Shown piece after piece: positions 1 through 5,988 of a DNA stretch of 6,546 bases (positions are counted from its first letter, which is position 1; each line of letters begins with the position of its first letter). The notes under the pieces were generated by a model. That model saw only the letters and a list, made by a program, of their open reading frames with translations, searched no databases and had not been told where the DNA came from. The DNA lies in assembly GCA_903829565.1 (NCBI GenBank), contig CAIKQM010000212.1, positions 1-6,546 of the forward strand, read 5' to 3'. The DNA is from an uncultured Planctomycetota bacterium (GTDB lineage Bacteria > Planctomycetota > UBA1135 > GCA-002686595). The translations under genes were made by a program, and so were the position numbers.

Positions 1-417
1 ACCGTCGCACAGGCGCGCTATGCCGAAGCCAATCATGTCGCGCAACGCCAAGAGGATGTAGCTGCTGCTGCGCGTTCGGCGGCGTTGGCTGCCCAAGCAC
101 AACTGCTGGTCTTGCAGTCCGAGCACAATGTGCAAGTCTCCTCGGTCTTGTCCTCGATCGGGCTCGTCGATGCAGCACACCTGCGCGAAGGCGCGGCCCG
201 TCAACAAGCCTTGACCTTGCGCTTCCAAGCCGAGCAACAGCGCGTCGCGTGGGTGGAAGCTCGCCGCGGTGTCAAAGGCCTCGAAAAGCTGCGCGAGCGT
301 CGCCGCGAAGAGTTCTTGGCCCAACGCGCCGCCATCGAAGGCGCCCAGATGGATGAAACCGCCGGTGTGCGTCATGCGCGTCGCACCGAAGCTCGTGAGG
401 AGACCAACGGATCATGA
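1..417 (+). CDS. fliJ: FliJ-like flagellar export chaperone (5'-truncated by window edge)
   Basis: The reading frame is open from base 1 to a TGA at 415-417, giving 138 visible residues. FliJ is normally about 140-150 residues, so only a short N-terminus is missing. The protein is almost entirely charged, Ala/Gln/Glu/Arg-rich helix without membrane segments, as expected for the two-helix coiled coil of FliJ. The C-terminal stretch (GLEKLRERRREEF, then an MDE motif and HARR) matches the usual FliJ ending, where a K-L-R-E-R run precedes a conserved D-E. FliJ is a cytoplasmic component of the flagellar type III export apparatus that works with the FliI ATPase and escorts export chaperones. The stop codon overlaps the start of the next gene (ATGA), which suggests translational coupling. 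FliJ sequences diverge strongly, so the call rests on the C-terminal pattern plus the flagellar neighbours. A generic coiled-coil protein is the alternative. Confidence 0.8.
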   Translation, partial: TVAQARYAEANHVAQRQEDVAAAARSAALAAQAQLLVLQSEHNVQVSSVLSSIGLVDAAHLREGAARQQALTLRFQAEQQRVAWVEARRGVKGLEKLRERRREEFLAQRAAIEGAQMDETAGVRHARRTEAREETNGS

Positions 418-1124
418 TGAAGAACATCCTGCTCGTCGTCGCCGGCCTTGTGTTGTTCGTCGGCTCGTTCGCCGCCGTCGCCTTGGTGTCAGGGCGTCAC
501 CCCTCCGAGATCCCGGGCCTCGGCTTGTTTGTCAAAGCGCCTGAACAACCAGCCGGTGTGCCAGCGCATGAGATGCCCAGCCCGCGCGCGGCTCCTGAGG
601 ATGTAGCTGCAGAAGCACCTGCACCTGTGGCCAAGGCGAGCTCGGGTCTGGTGGGTGCCTTCGTCATGCCGGCGCCCTACAGCGCCGATGAAATCGAGCG
701 TTTGCAGCAGGCCTTGCATACGGCACTCGCTCAAGCCAAGGGCCGCGTGGATGAACTCGATCGTCGCGAGAAGCGTGCAGCTGAGTGGGAACACTCGGTC
801 GAGCAACGCTTGAGCGAGTTGGCGCAACTGCGCACCTTGCTGGAGCAGAAGGAATCCGAACTGCGCGCACGGGAGATCCAACTGGCCAAAGATGCGCAAG
901 TGAAGAACGAACGCGATGAGGCCTCGTGGAAGGAGATCGCCGGCTTCTTTGAGGAAGGCGATCCGAGCGACTTGGCCCAACGCTTGGCCGAGTTTGAGCC
1001 CGAGAAGGCCGCCAAGATCCTCGGCAACCTGGATGACAGCCGGGCCCGCGAGCTGGTCAACGGTCTCCCGAAAGAGAAGTACAAGCCCTATCTCGAGGCC
1101 TACCGGGCCCGTAAGGGCTACTGA
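414..1124 (+). CDS. MotE/YlxF-like flagellar protein with MgtE N-like C-terminal domain
   Basis: The 236-residue protein has three parts. Residues 5-26 form one hydrophobic segment (ILLVVAGLVLF and following) preceded by Lys3, so it is a membrane anchor with the bulk probably periplasmic. Residues 28-90 are a Pro/Ala-rich flexible linker. Residues 90-170 are a highly charged coiled coil, and residues 171-236 resemble the MgtE N-terminal helical repeat (FFEEGDPSDLAQRLAEFEPEKAA, then ILGNLDDSRA). This layout is that of the MotE / YlxF family, found right after fliJ in other bacteria. Members are flagellar motor or stator accessory proteins; rhizobial MotE is described as a periplasmic chaperone of MotC. 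The ATG at 414 overlaps the fliJ stop, and GAGGAG at 397-402 lies 11 bases upstream; the adjacent ATG at 417 is the alternative start. The family call is fairly firm, but the molecular role in this organism is not shown by the sequence. Confidence 0.75.
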   Translation: MMKNILLVVAGLVLFVGSFAAVALVSGRHPSEIPGLGLFVKAPEQPAGVPAHEMPSPRAAPEDVAAEAPAPVAKASSGLVGAFVMPAPYSADEIERLQQALHTALAQAKGRVDELDRREKRAAEWEHSVEQRLSELAQLRTLLEQKESELRAREIQLAKDAQVKNERDEASWKEIAGFFEEGDPSDLAQRLAEFEPEKAAKILGNLDDSRARELVNGLPKEKYKPYLEAYRARKGY

Positions 1125-1149
1125 GAAGAGTTTGCCGCTGCTTAGGTGC

Positions 1150-1177
1150 TAAAGGATTTCCGACTTCCATCCGAACA
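1150..1177 (+). promoter_or_regulatory. Candidate sigma-28 (FliA)-type promoter before fliM
   Basis: In the 85-base gap between motE and fliM, TAAAGGAT (1150-1157) matches 6 of 8 positions of the sigma-28 -35 element TAAAGTTT. TCCGAACA (1170-1177) matches 5 of 8 positions of GCCGATAA. The spacer is 12 bases, whereas 11 is usual. It would start a transcript about 25 bases before the fliM GTG. Several mismatches and the off-length spacer make this weak. The gap is still the only place in the flagellar cluster with room for an internal promoter. Read-through from upstream is the alternative. Confidence 0.22.
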
Positions 1178-1209
1178 GGGGAGTCGAGGGAGAGCACAGG
1201 GTACTCACA

Positions 1210-2133
1210 GTGACCGGAGCCAAGTTGACGCAAGCAGAAGTGGACGCCTTGGTGTCCATTGCACGCGACCGCGCCGTGAGCGCGCCAGTCGTGGAGCCGC
1301 GCGACTTTCGTGCTCCCAAGCGCTTGTCGGTCGAGCAGCTGTCGGCCATGGCGCAAGCTGTGACGAAGGCGCTACCGGAGCCTGCACGACACCTTTCCGG
1401 TTGGTTGCGCGCCGAAGTGCGCGTGGAAGTACAAGCCTTGGTCGAGACGACCATGGACCTCGCGTGTGAGCCGCTCACCGACCCGTTGTGTGTGTGGGCT
1501 TTGGATTGCGGCGGCGAGACAGGCTTGCTGATTTGGGACGCGTCGACAGCTGTGGCCGCGGTGGAAGGTGCCTTGGGCGGCACACCTCCGGCGGATGCCG
1601 AAGCGCGCACGCTGTCCGGGCTTGAAGCGCGCATCATGGAACAAACATTGGCGCCTTTGGCGGCGGCGGTGGCCAAGGCACTCGGCTCCGATGTCAAGTC
1701 CATGCGACACACGCCGGATGTAGGCGCACTGGCCAAGTTGCGCGCCACGCAAGGTGATGCCTCGCGGCTCGCCGTGCAGCTCGCTCTCGATCAGGAAACA
1801 GGACCCTCGTCTTTGCGCCTCTTGCTGGCGAAGACCAAGGCACCCGAGCTTCCGGCCGCAGCACTGCCCTCGACCAAGCACAAGACTTCTCTGCCGACAG
1901 CGCTCGCTCCGGTGGAAGTCGAGATCGGCGCGCACCTGGGCGATGTCGAGGTGCCCCTCGCGGATCTACTCGCGCTCGAAGTCGGCGATGTGATTCCCTT
2001 GGCCTTGGAGCTCGACGGCATCGTCGATGTTCACGTCGAGGGTGCACGTTGCATGACAGCGCGCATCGGTTCTCACAAAGGTGCGCTCGCGCTGCGCATC
2101 GCTGGCCTGAACGCACGCGCACCACTGATCTGA
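1210..2133 (+). CDS. fliM: Flagellar motor switch protein FliM
   Basis: The 307-residue protein has the complete FliM layout. An N-terminal LTQAEVDALV (residues 6-15) corresponds to the CheY-P-binding LSQAEIDALL peptide. DFRAPKRLSVEQL (32-44) begins the CheC-like middle domain, with the FliG-contact loop at GGTP (123-126). A Pro/Ala-rich linker leads to a C-terminal SpoA domain at about 235-300 (VEVEIGAHLGDVEVPLADLL, then LEVGDVIPLALE and ALRIAGL). FliM links CheY signalling to FliG in the cytoplasmic C-ring and sets rotation direction. It is slightly shorter than the roughly 330 residues of enteric FliM because the N-terminal linker is short. The start is GTG at 1210: the frame is closed by TAA at 1150-1152 and no other usual start codon lies between. 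AGGG at 1198-1201 or GAGGGAGAG at 1186-1194 could serve as ribosome binding site. fliN follows after 18 bases. One oddity is that the middle-domain loop is GGTP rather than GGxG. Confidence 0.92.
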   Translation: MTGAKLTQAEVDALVSIARDRAVSAPVVEPRDFRAPKRLSVEQLSAMAQAVTKALPEPARHLSGWLRAEVRVEVQALVETTMDLACEPLTDPLCVWALDCGGETGLLIWDASTAVAAVEGALGGTPPADAEARTLSGLEARIMEQTLAPLAAAVAKALGSDVKSMRHTPDVGALAKLRATQGDASRLAVQLALDQETGPSSLRLLLAKTKAPELPAAALPSTKHKTSLPTALAPVEVEIGAHLGDVEVPLADLLALEVGDVIPLALELDGIVDVHVEGARCMTARIGSHKGALALRIAGLNARAPLI

Positions 2134-2151
2134 GCACAAAGGACACGCACC

Positions 2152-2508
2152 ATGGCTACCGCCCACGACAAGAGCACGGAACTGGAGCACGCAATCGATG
2201 CCGCCACGGAAGCGGTGCGCATCACGGCGTCCAAGTTGGATCCCCTACCTGCCGGTACGCCTGGCGCGGAAGCTCTGGGCCTCGACACGCTCATGAATGT
2301 GCCGGTCAAGGTCACGGTCGAAGTCGGCAAGTCCAAGATCCCTTTGGGTGACTTGGTCAAGTTGGCACCTGGATCGTTGGTGACCTTGGAACGCGAAGCG
2401 CATGAGCCCGTGGATGTGCTGGTCAATGGCAAAGTGGTCGCGCGTGGCGAAGTGGTCACGATCGATCGACGCTTTGGCGTGCGCATCACATCGGTGCTGC
2501 CCGGCTGA
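2152..2508 (+). CDS. fliN: Flagellar motor switch protein FliN
   Basis: This 118-residue protein has a short, variable, charged N-terminus (1-42) and a complete SpoA domain at 43-118. The FliN signature is clear: MNVPVKVTVEVGKSKIPLGD, then KLAPGSLVTLE, EPVDVLVNGKVVARGEVV and FGVRITSV. FliN forms the lower part of the C-ring with FliM, and binds FliH of the export apparatus, so it serves both switching and secretion. The ATG at 2152 has AAAGGA at 2138-2143 with 8 bases of spacing, one of the clearest ribosome binding sites in the window. fliM ends 18 bases upstream, so the two are almost certainly co-transcribed and translated as stoichiometric switch partners. fliN is the last flagellar gene here; the next gene converges on it from the other strand. 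The length is normal for a single-domain FliN, not the longer FliY fusion with a CheC domain. Confidence 0.95.
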   Translation: MATAHDKSTELEHAIDAATEAVRITASKLDPLPAGTPGAEALGLDTLMNVPVKVTVEVGKSKIPLGDLVKLAPGSLVTLEREAHEPVDVLVNGKVVARGEVVTIDRRFGVRITSVLPG

Positions 2509-2518
2509 ACTGCGGCAC
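2494..2518. terminator. Small hairpin across the fliN / oxidoreductase convergent stops
   Basis: GTGCTGC (2494-2500) can pair with GCGGCAC (2512-2518) in a 7-bp stem containing one G-T wobble, around an 11-base loop that holds the fliN stop codon. It lies exactly between two convergent genes whose stop codons are 9 bases apart. Neither strand shows a T-tract after the stem, so it is not a classical intrinsic terminator and may be chance in GC-rich DNA. Confidence 0.25.
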
Positions 2519-3789
2519 TACAAACCGAACTGACCGGCCTTCTTGGTGCCTTGCGTGAAACGCGCGGGGTCAAAGAAGGCCGCGTCGTAGGCGGTGACCG
2601 CTTCGCCGGCGAGGACTTGGGCCAGGCCGCGACCTACGCTCGGCGCCAGCTTGAAGCCGTGTCCAGAAAACCCGACAGCAATCGTCAGGTTCGACACGCC
2701 CGCCACTCGGCCAAGCAGCGGCTGTCCATCGGGACTGAGCGTGTAGAGGCCTACAAAGCTCGGTTGATCCTGCAGGGCGGCATACTCGGGAACACGTCCA
2801 ACCAGTTGCTCGCGGGCCCACAGCTCGAACTCGCGCGGCACCTGAGGATCCAAGTGATCCGGATCCGCGACCACTTGATCGCGCGCATGATCCAAGGCGC
2901 CTACGCGCGTGCGCTGGGCATGACCCTCGCAACGCGCATACGCACCGCGTTCGAGGTCCAGCAACACAGGGTGCGCGGCTGCATAAGCCATGGGCGCACG
3001 ACGGTTCCAACGCTCAAGCCCCACATCGGCAATGCTCGTCACGCTGTCATCATCCACGGGCGCCGAACGCCGCGGCTGGGTGATGGCGTATTGCTCGGGA
3101 CGCACGACTTGCAGGTCGATGTCGACGCCAGCCGTTGCCAACAAAGGTCGCGACCATGGACCTGCAGCGATGATGACCTCATCGGCTTCCCACACACCTT
3201 GATCCGTCTCCACGCGCAGGATGCGGCCTTCAGAGCGCACAAGACGCAGGGCTCGCACACCCAAGCGCGTGACAGCGCCCTCTTCGCGAGCCAAGGCTGC
3301 ATACGCTTCGCAGGCACGCACAGGATCGACGCCCGCGCCGCGTGGTTCCCAACAAGCCCAAGTCCCCTCGGCCATGGCGACCGCAGGGAAACGCGCGCGT
3401 ACTTCGGCAGCCGACAGCAGCTGTGCCTCAACACCACAGCGCACGAGTAAAGCGGCGTTGCGCTCCACCAGCTCCTTGGTGCCTGCTGCGCCCGGACCGC
3501 CAATGGTCAAAACGCCTTGACGCTCGAAGCCGATGGAGCGACCTGTGGTGCTTTCAAAACGTGACCACTCGTGCAGAGAGTCGTGGGCCATCCGCACGAG
3601 CGCTTCGTCGCTATAGAAGCAGCGCAAAATGGCCCCCGAGCGGCCAGTAGAGCCCGCAGCCAAGCCGCTCTTTTCCAGCAGCACGAGCGGACGCTCCAAG
3701 GGATCGCACAGGGGTGCCACAGCACGTGCGATGGAGGCACCCATGATGCCTCCACCAACGACCAGCACTCCTGCGCGTTGCGTGCTCAT
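2518..3789 (-). CDS. FAD-dependent amine oxidoreductase, DAO family (sarcosine oxidase / proline dehydrogenase beta-like)
   Basis: The 423-residue protein begins with a dinucleotide-binding fold: VLVVGGGIMG (8-17, GxGxxG), then VLLEKSGLAAGS (36-47), whose Glu39 would contact the FAD ribose. GRSGAILRCFYSDE (49-62) follows. The C-terminal half carries AAGPWSRPLL, LYTLSPDGQPLLGR and GFSGHGFKLAPSVG, all typical of DAO enzymes that oxidise secondary amines (sarcosine, proline, glycine derivatives). The ending FFDPARF is also common in the beta-type members. Where monomeric sarcosine oxidase has a covalent-FAD cysteine before its Y-T-x-T-P-D, this protein has Gly, so FAD is probably non-covalent. 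The ATG at 3789 overlaps the upstream gene's TGA as ATGA. It places the Rossmann motif 8 residues in, so I prefer it to an upstream extension of 63 residues that lies inside the neighbouring gene. No signal peptide is visible, so it is probably cytoplasmic. The substrate cannot be read from the sequence. Confidence 0.9.
   Translation of the reverse strand: MSTQRAGVLVVGGGIMGASIARAVAPLCDPLERPLVLLEKSGLAAGSTGRSGAILRCFYSDEALVRMAHDSLHEWSRFESTTGRSIGFERQGVLTIGGPGAAGTKELVERNAALLVRCGVEAQLLSAAEVRARFPAVAMAEGTWACWEPRGAGVDPVRACEAYAALAREEGAVTRLGVRALRLVRSEGRILRVETDQGVWEADEVIIAAGPWSRPLLATAGVDIDLQVVRPEQYAITQPRRSAPVDDDSVTSIADVGLERWNRRAPMAYAAAHPVLLDLERGAYARCEGHAQRTRVGALDHARDQVVADPDHLDPQVPREFELWAREQLVGRVPEYAALQDQPSFVGLYTLSPDGQPLLGRVAGVSNLTIAVGFSGHGFKLAPSVGRGLAQVLAGEAVTAYDAAFFDPARFTQGTKKAGQFGL
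2535..2582. repeat. Perfect 10-bp inverted repeat near the convergent junction
   Basis: CGGCCTTCTT (2535-2544) is the exact reverse complement of AAGAAGGCCG (2573-2582). The 28-base spacer contains a smaller GCGT/ACGC hairpin (2553-2563). It sits 27 bases past the fliN stop, inside the last codons of the oxidoreductase gene. RNA from either strand could fold into a GC-capped stem. No T-tract follows, so any role in ending or stabilising the fliN transcript is inference. Confidence 0.4.
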
Positions 3790-4805
3790 GGACTGCGCCG
3801 CAGCGTCTCGTAGGCCGCGCCGTAGAAGGTCATCGCCAACGGCAGGCCGACGAAGAAGAGGCCCACGCAGAACAGCAACAGTGTGCTGAAGATGATCAGT
3901 GTGGCTAAAAACCCATACACCAACAGCGACAGCATGTGGCCACTCGTCATCTGCCATGAGCGCCGCAGTGCAGCCCACACACCCAAGCGCTGACCTTGTG
4001 CGTCGGTGACTTCGTCATCGATGACTAGCACCGGCGCGAAGTACAAACGAATGGACAGATACAGCATCACACATGCGGAGACAACGAAGACCAAGATCGC
4101 GGGCAGGAGGCTGCCTACGCTCTCTACGGGCCGCAACTCACCATCACCGAAGCGCGGGATGGTCAGCACCAGCACGATCACCGCGGGGATGAAGACCGTG
4201 AAGGCAATCAAGCCGGTAAGCGCTGTCACACCCAGGACGGCAAAGAAGCGCCGGAACGGTTCGAAGAAGTCGCTGATCTGCAGCTTGTTGCGGAGCGCAC
4301 GCACGCCTGTCCACTGGATGCCAGCGGCCACAGGGATACCAATCACGATGCCCGCAAAGGTCAGCACTAGGACTAGGCCGAGTAGGGAGAGCAGATAGAC
4401 GGGGTCCGCGTCGAGGAGCGAGCCGCTGGGGTCGAGCTGTTCGGCCATCAAGCTCAGCGGCAAGCTCAACAACTGGAGCACGCCTTGTGCAGCGAGGAAG
4501 ATCAACGCCACGAGTAGCAGCATGGCGTAGTTGGACTTGAAGCTGGAGAACGCCAACTCCAAGGCCGTGCCGATGCTGTACGGCGGGAGCGCCTGAGGAC
4601 TGGCCGCGGCCGCTTGGGGTTCGATCAAGACATGCAGCTCGGAGATGTCCCGCACTGACTTCCACTCGAGCGCGCCAACCTCACAGGCCTGGGACTGCAG
4701 GCTCACGCGACCTTGGTCAAGCAAACGACGCACACCGTCCAAGTCCAAAGGACCCTGCGTCTGCTGGCCCGACGCAGTCACCTCAACGACATACCACTGC
4801 TTCAT
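3786..4805 (-). CDS. GYF_2-type domain multi-pass membrane protein
   Basis: The 339-residue protein joins two modules. Residues 2-58 look like a GYF_2 domain: KQWYVV, then a GPL turn, a VRRLLDQGRV helix-turn, and a C-terminal LEWKSV tryptophan. This fold is presumed to bind peptides or proteins in the cytoplasm. After an Ala/Pro linker (60-76), residues 90-332 hold about five or six hydrophobic segments, near 93-120, 136-163, 188-216, 232-262 and 291-330 (the last probably a double span). The stretch RLYFAPVLVIDDE followed by AALRRSWQMTSGH (about 253-290) recalls the membrane domain shared by DUF975-like and glycerophosphodiester-phosphodiesterase membrane families. No catalytic motif is visible, so it is more likely a scaffold or membrane-organising protein than an enzyme. 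The ATG at 4805 gives the GYF-like domain its normal N-terminal position. Its last bases overlap the oxidoreductase start (ATGA), implying coupled expression. The function is unknown. Confidence 0.82.
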   Translation of the reverse strand: MKQWYVVEVTASGQQTQGPLDLDGVRRLLDQGRVSLQSQACEVGALEWKSVRDISELHVLIEPQAAAASPQALPPYSIGTALELAFSSFKSNYAMLLLVALIFLAAQGVLQLLSLPLSLMAEQLDPSGSLLDADPVYLLSLLGLVLVLTFAGIVIGIPVAAGIQWTGVRALRNKLQISDFFEPFRRFFAVLGVTALTGLIAFTVFIPAVIVLVLTIPRFGDGELRPVESVGSLLPAILVFVVSACVMLYLSIRLYFAPVLVIDDEVTDAQGQRLGVWAALRRSWQMTSGHMLSLLVYGFLATLIIFSTLLLFCVGLFFVGLPLAMTFYGAAYETLRRSP

Positions 4806-4857
4806 AGGTGCCTAGCATACGCAGGGCGACCCGCAGGTACGCTATCCTGACGGCCCC
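4806..4857. promoter_or_regulatory. Divergent promoter region between the GYF_2 gene and ispG
   Basis: This 52-base gap must hold the promoters of both divergent genes unless they lie within coding sequence. On the minus strand TATGCT (4819 to 4814) ends 8 bases before the ATG at 4805. On the plus strand TATCCT (4843-4848) ends 9 bases before the ATG at 4858. Both match 4 of 6 bases of TATAAT. At these distances transcription would begin on or within a few bases of each start codon, and neither gene has a good Shine-Dalgarno sequence. No convincing -35 hexamer is seen for either. CGCAGG occurs twice (4820-4825 and 4832-4837) and could be an operator or chance. Confidence 0.4.
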
Positions 4858-5988
4858 ATGATTCCGGCGCGCACCACACGCACGATCCATGTCCGCGACC
4901 TCGCCATCGGCGGCTCGGCACCCATTGCCGTGCAGAGCATGGCTGCGACCCAAACGCGCAACTTGGAAGCGACGGCGCGCCAGTTGCAGCTGATCCAAGC
5001 TGCCGGTGCCGACCTCATTCGTGTGGCCGTTGACTCGAAGGAAGATGTGGCAGCCCTTGCCAAGCTGCGCGAAGGCACGACGGCGCGCTTGTCGGTGGAC
5101 CTGCAAGAGAACTATCGCCTAGCCGAACTGGTGGCGCCGCATGTCGACAAGGTGCGCTACAACCCCGGCCACCTGCACCATCACGAGAAGCACAAGACCG
5201 TCGAACAGAAGGTCGCGTACTTGGTCGAGACGGCTGTCAAGCATACTTGCGCTCTACGCATTGGCATCAACGCCGGCTCGATCGCTCCGGAGTACGACGC
5301 GCGCTTTCCTGATGACCATGTGTCAGCGATCGTGGCGTGTGCGATTGACCACTGCGCGCTGGTGGATCGCTTGGGCTTCCGCGATTACCTCGTGTCGATC
5401 AAGGACTCGGATCCGCGCCTTGTGGTCGAGGCCAACACGCGCTTTGCCGCGGAACGCCCCGATGTGCCGATCCACTTAGGTGTGACCGAAGCGGGCATGC
5501 CGCCTGAAGGCATCATCAAGACGCGCATCGCCTTTGAGCAGCTGCTATCGCGCGGGATTGGCGACACTTTGCGGGTCAGCTTGACGCTGCCCTTCGATGA
5601 CAAGGGCAAAGAGATCACGGTGGGCCGCGAGCTCATCAAAGACATCGAAGAAGGCCGCTTCCGTTCGGTGCCGCCGAACTTCTTTGACGGACTGAACATC
5701 ATCAGCTGCCCGTCGTGTTCGCGTGTCGAGAACGAGAAGTTCATCGAGCTCGCCGAAGATGTGAAGCGGCTCACGGCTTATGCCAAAGAGCACAAGCTGA
5801 CCATCGCCATCATGGGTTGCCGCGTGAATGGTCCCGGCGAGACCGATGATGCCGATCTGGGCCTGTGGTGCGGCCCCAACTTCGTCAACCTCAAACGCGG
5901 TGAGAGCGAGCTGGGCGCGTATCGCTACGACGAGATCCTGCCGCGCCTGCAGGACGAACTCGACAAGCTCATTGCGGCTCGATCGTAA
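4858..5988 (+). CDS. ispG: 4-hydroxy-3-methylbut-2-en-1-yl diphosphate synthase (IspG/GcpE)
   Basis: IspG catalyses the penultimate step of the MEP isoprenoid pathway, the reductive ring opening of MEcPP to HMBPP, in the cytoplasm with a [4Fe-4S] cluster. The 376-residue protein is complete. The N-terminal TIM-barrel part shows IAVQSMAATQTRN, AGADLIRVAVDS, RYNPGH, RIGINAGSIAPEY, SIKDSD, LGVTEAG and GIGDTLRVSL. The C-terminal cluster domain supplies the ligands Cys284 and Cys287 (SCPSCSR), Cys321 (MGCRVNGPGE) and Glu328, with spacing very close to E. coli IspG. It lacks the large central insertion of the plant and chlamydial type. Two stretches differ from the enterobacterial protein: a His-rich GHLHHHEKHK after the NPG motif and GLWCGPNFVNLKRG near the end. 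The ATG at 4858 is the only start that keeps the usual N-terminus; no Shine-Dalgarno precedes it and a -10-like box lies 9 bases upstream. It runs divergently from the GYF_2 gene and is not in a visible MEP operon. Confidence 0.97.
   Translation: MIPARTTRTIHVRDLAIGGSAPIAVQSMAATQTRNLEATARQLQLIQAAGADLIRVAVDSKEDVAALAKLREGTTARLSVDLQENYRLAELVAPHVDKVRYNPGHLHHHEKHKTVEQKVAYLVETAVKHTCALRIGINAGSIAPEYDARFPDDHVSAIVACAIDHCALVDRLGFRDYLVSIKDSDPRLVVEANTRFAAERPDVPIHLGVTEAGMPPEGIIKTRIAFEQLLSRGIGDTLRVSLTLPFDDKGKEITVGRELIKDIEEGRFRSVPPNFFDGLNIISCPSCSRVENEKFIELAEDVKRLTAYAKEHKLTIAIMGCRVNGPGETDDADLGLWCGPNFVNLKRGESELGAYRYDEILPRLQDELDKLIAARS

Noticed and set aside
1084..1119. AGCCCT/AGGGCT inverted repeat at the end of motE as a terminator
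   Set aside because: Only 6 bp with a long 24-base loop and no T-tract; it lies inside coding sequence and is expected by chance in GC-rich DNA.
1149..1748. A 199-codon minus-strand frame opposite fliM
   Set aside because: Ser/Ala/Thr-rich low-information translation opposite a well-supported fliM; no start signal or domain.
2847..2892. Five GATC sites within 46 bases (possible Dam or SeqA-like cluster)
   Set aside because: They arise from a run of Asp codons (GAT followed by C) in the oxidoreductase segment LDHARDQ...DPDHLDP, and no origin-like features such as DnaA boxes or AT-rich DNA are nearby.
2551..3450. A 299-codon plus-strand open frame antisense to the oxidoreductase
   Set aside because: It mirrors the codon bias of the real minus-strand gene, has no recognisable domain, lacks a ribosome binding site and is rich in Arg/His/Gln as antisense shadows usually are.
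3790..3978. A 63-residue N-terminal extension of the oxidoreductase
   Set aside because: The extension lies wholly within the membrane-protein gene, has no homology-like pattern, and the ATG at 3789 gives the normal position for the FAD-binding motif.
4600..4614. GGCCGCGGCC palindrome
   Set aside because: Simple consequence of consecutive Ala codons (GCG/GCC) in the linker of the GYF_2 protein.
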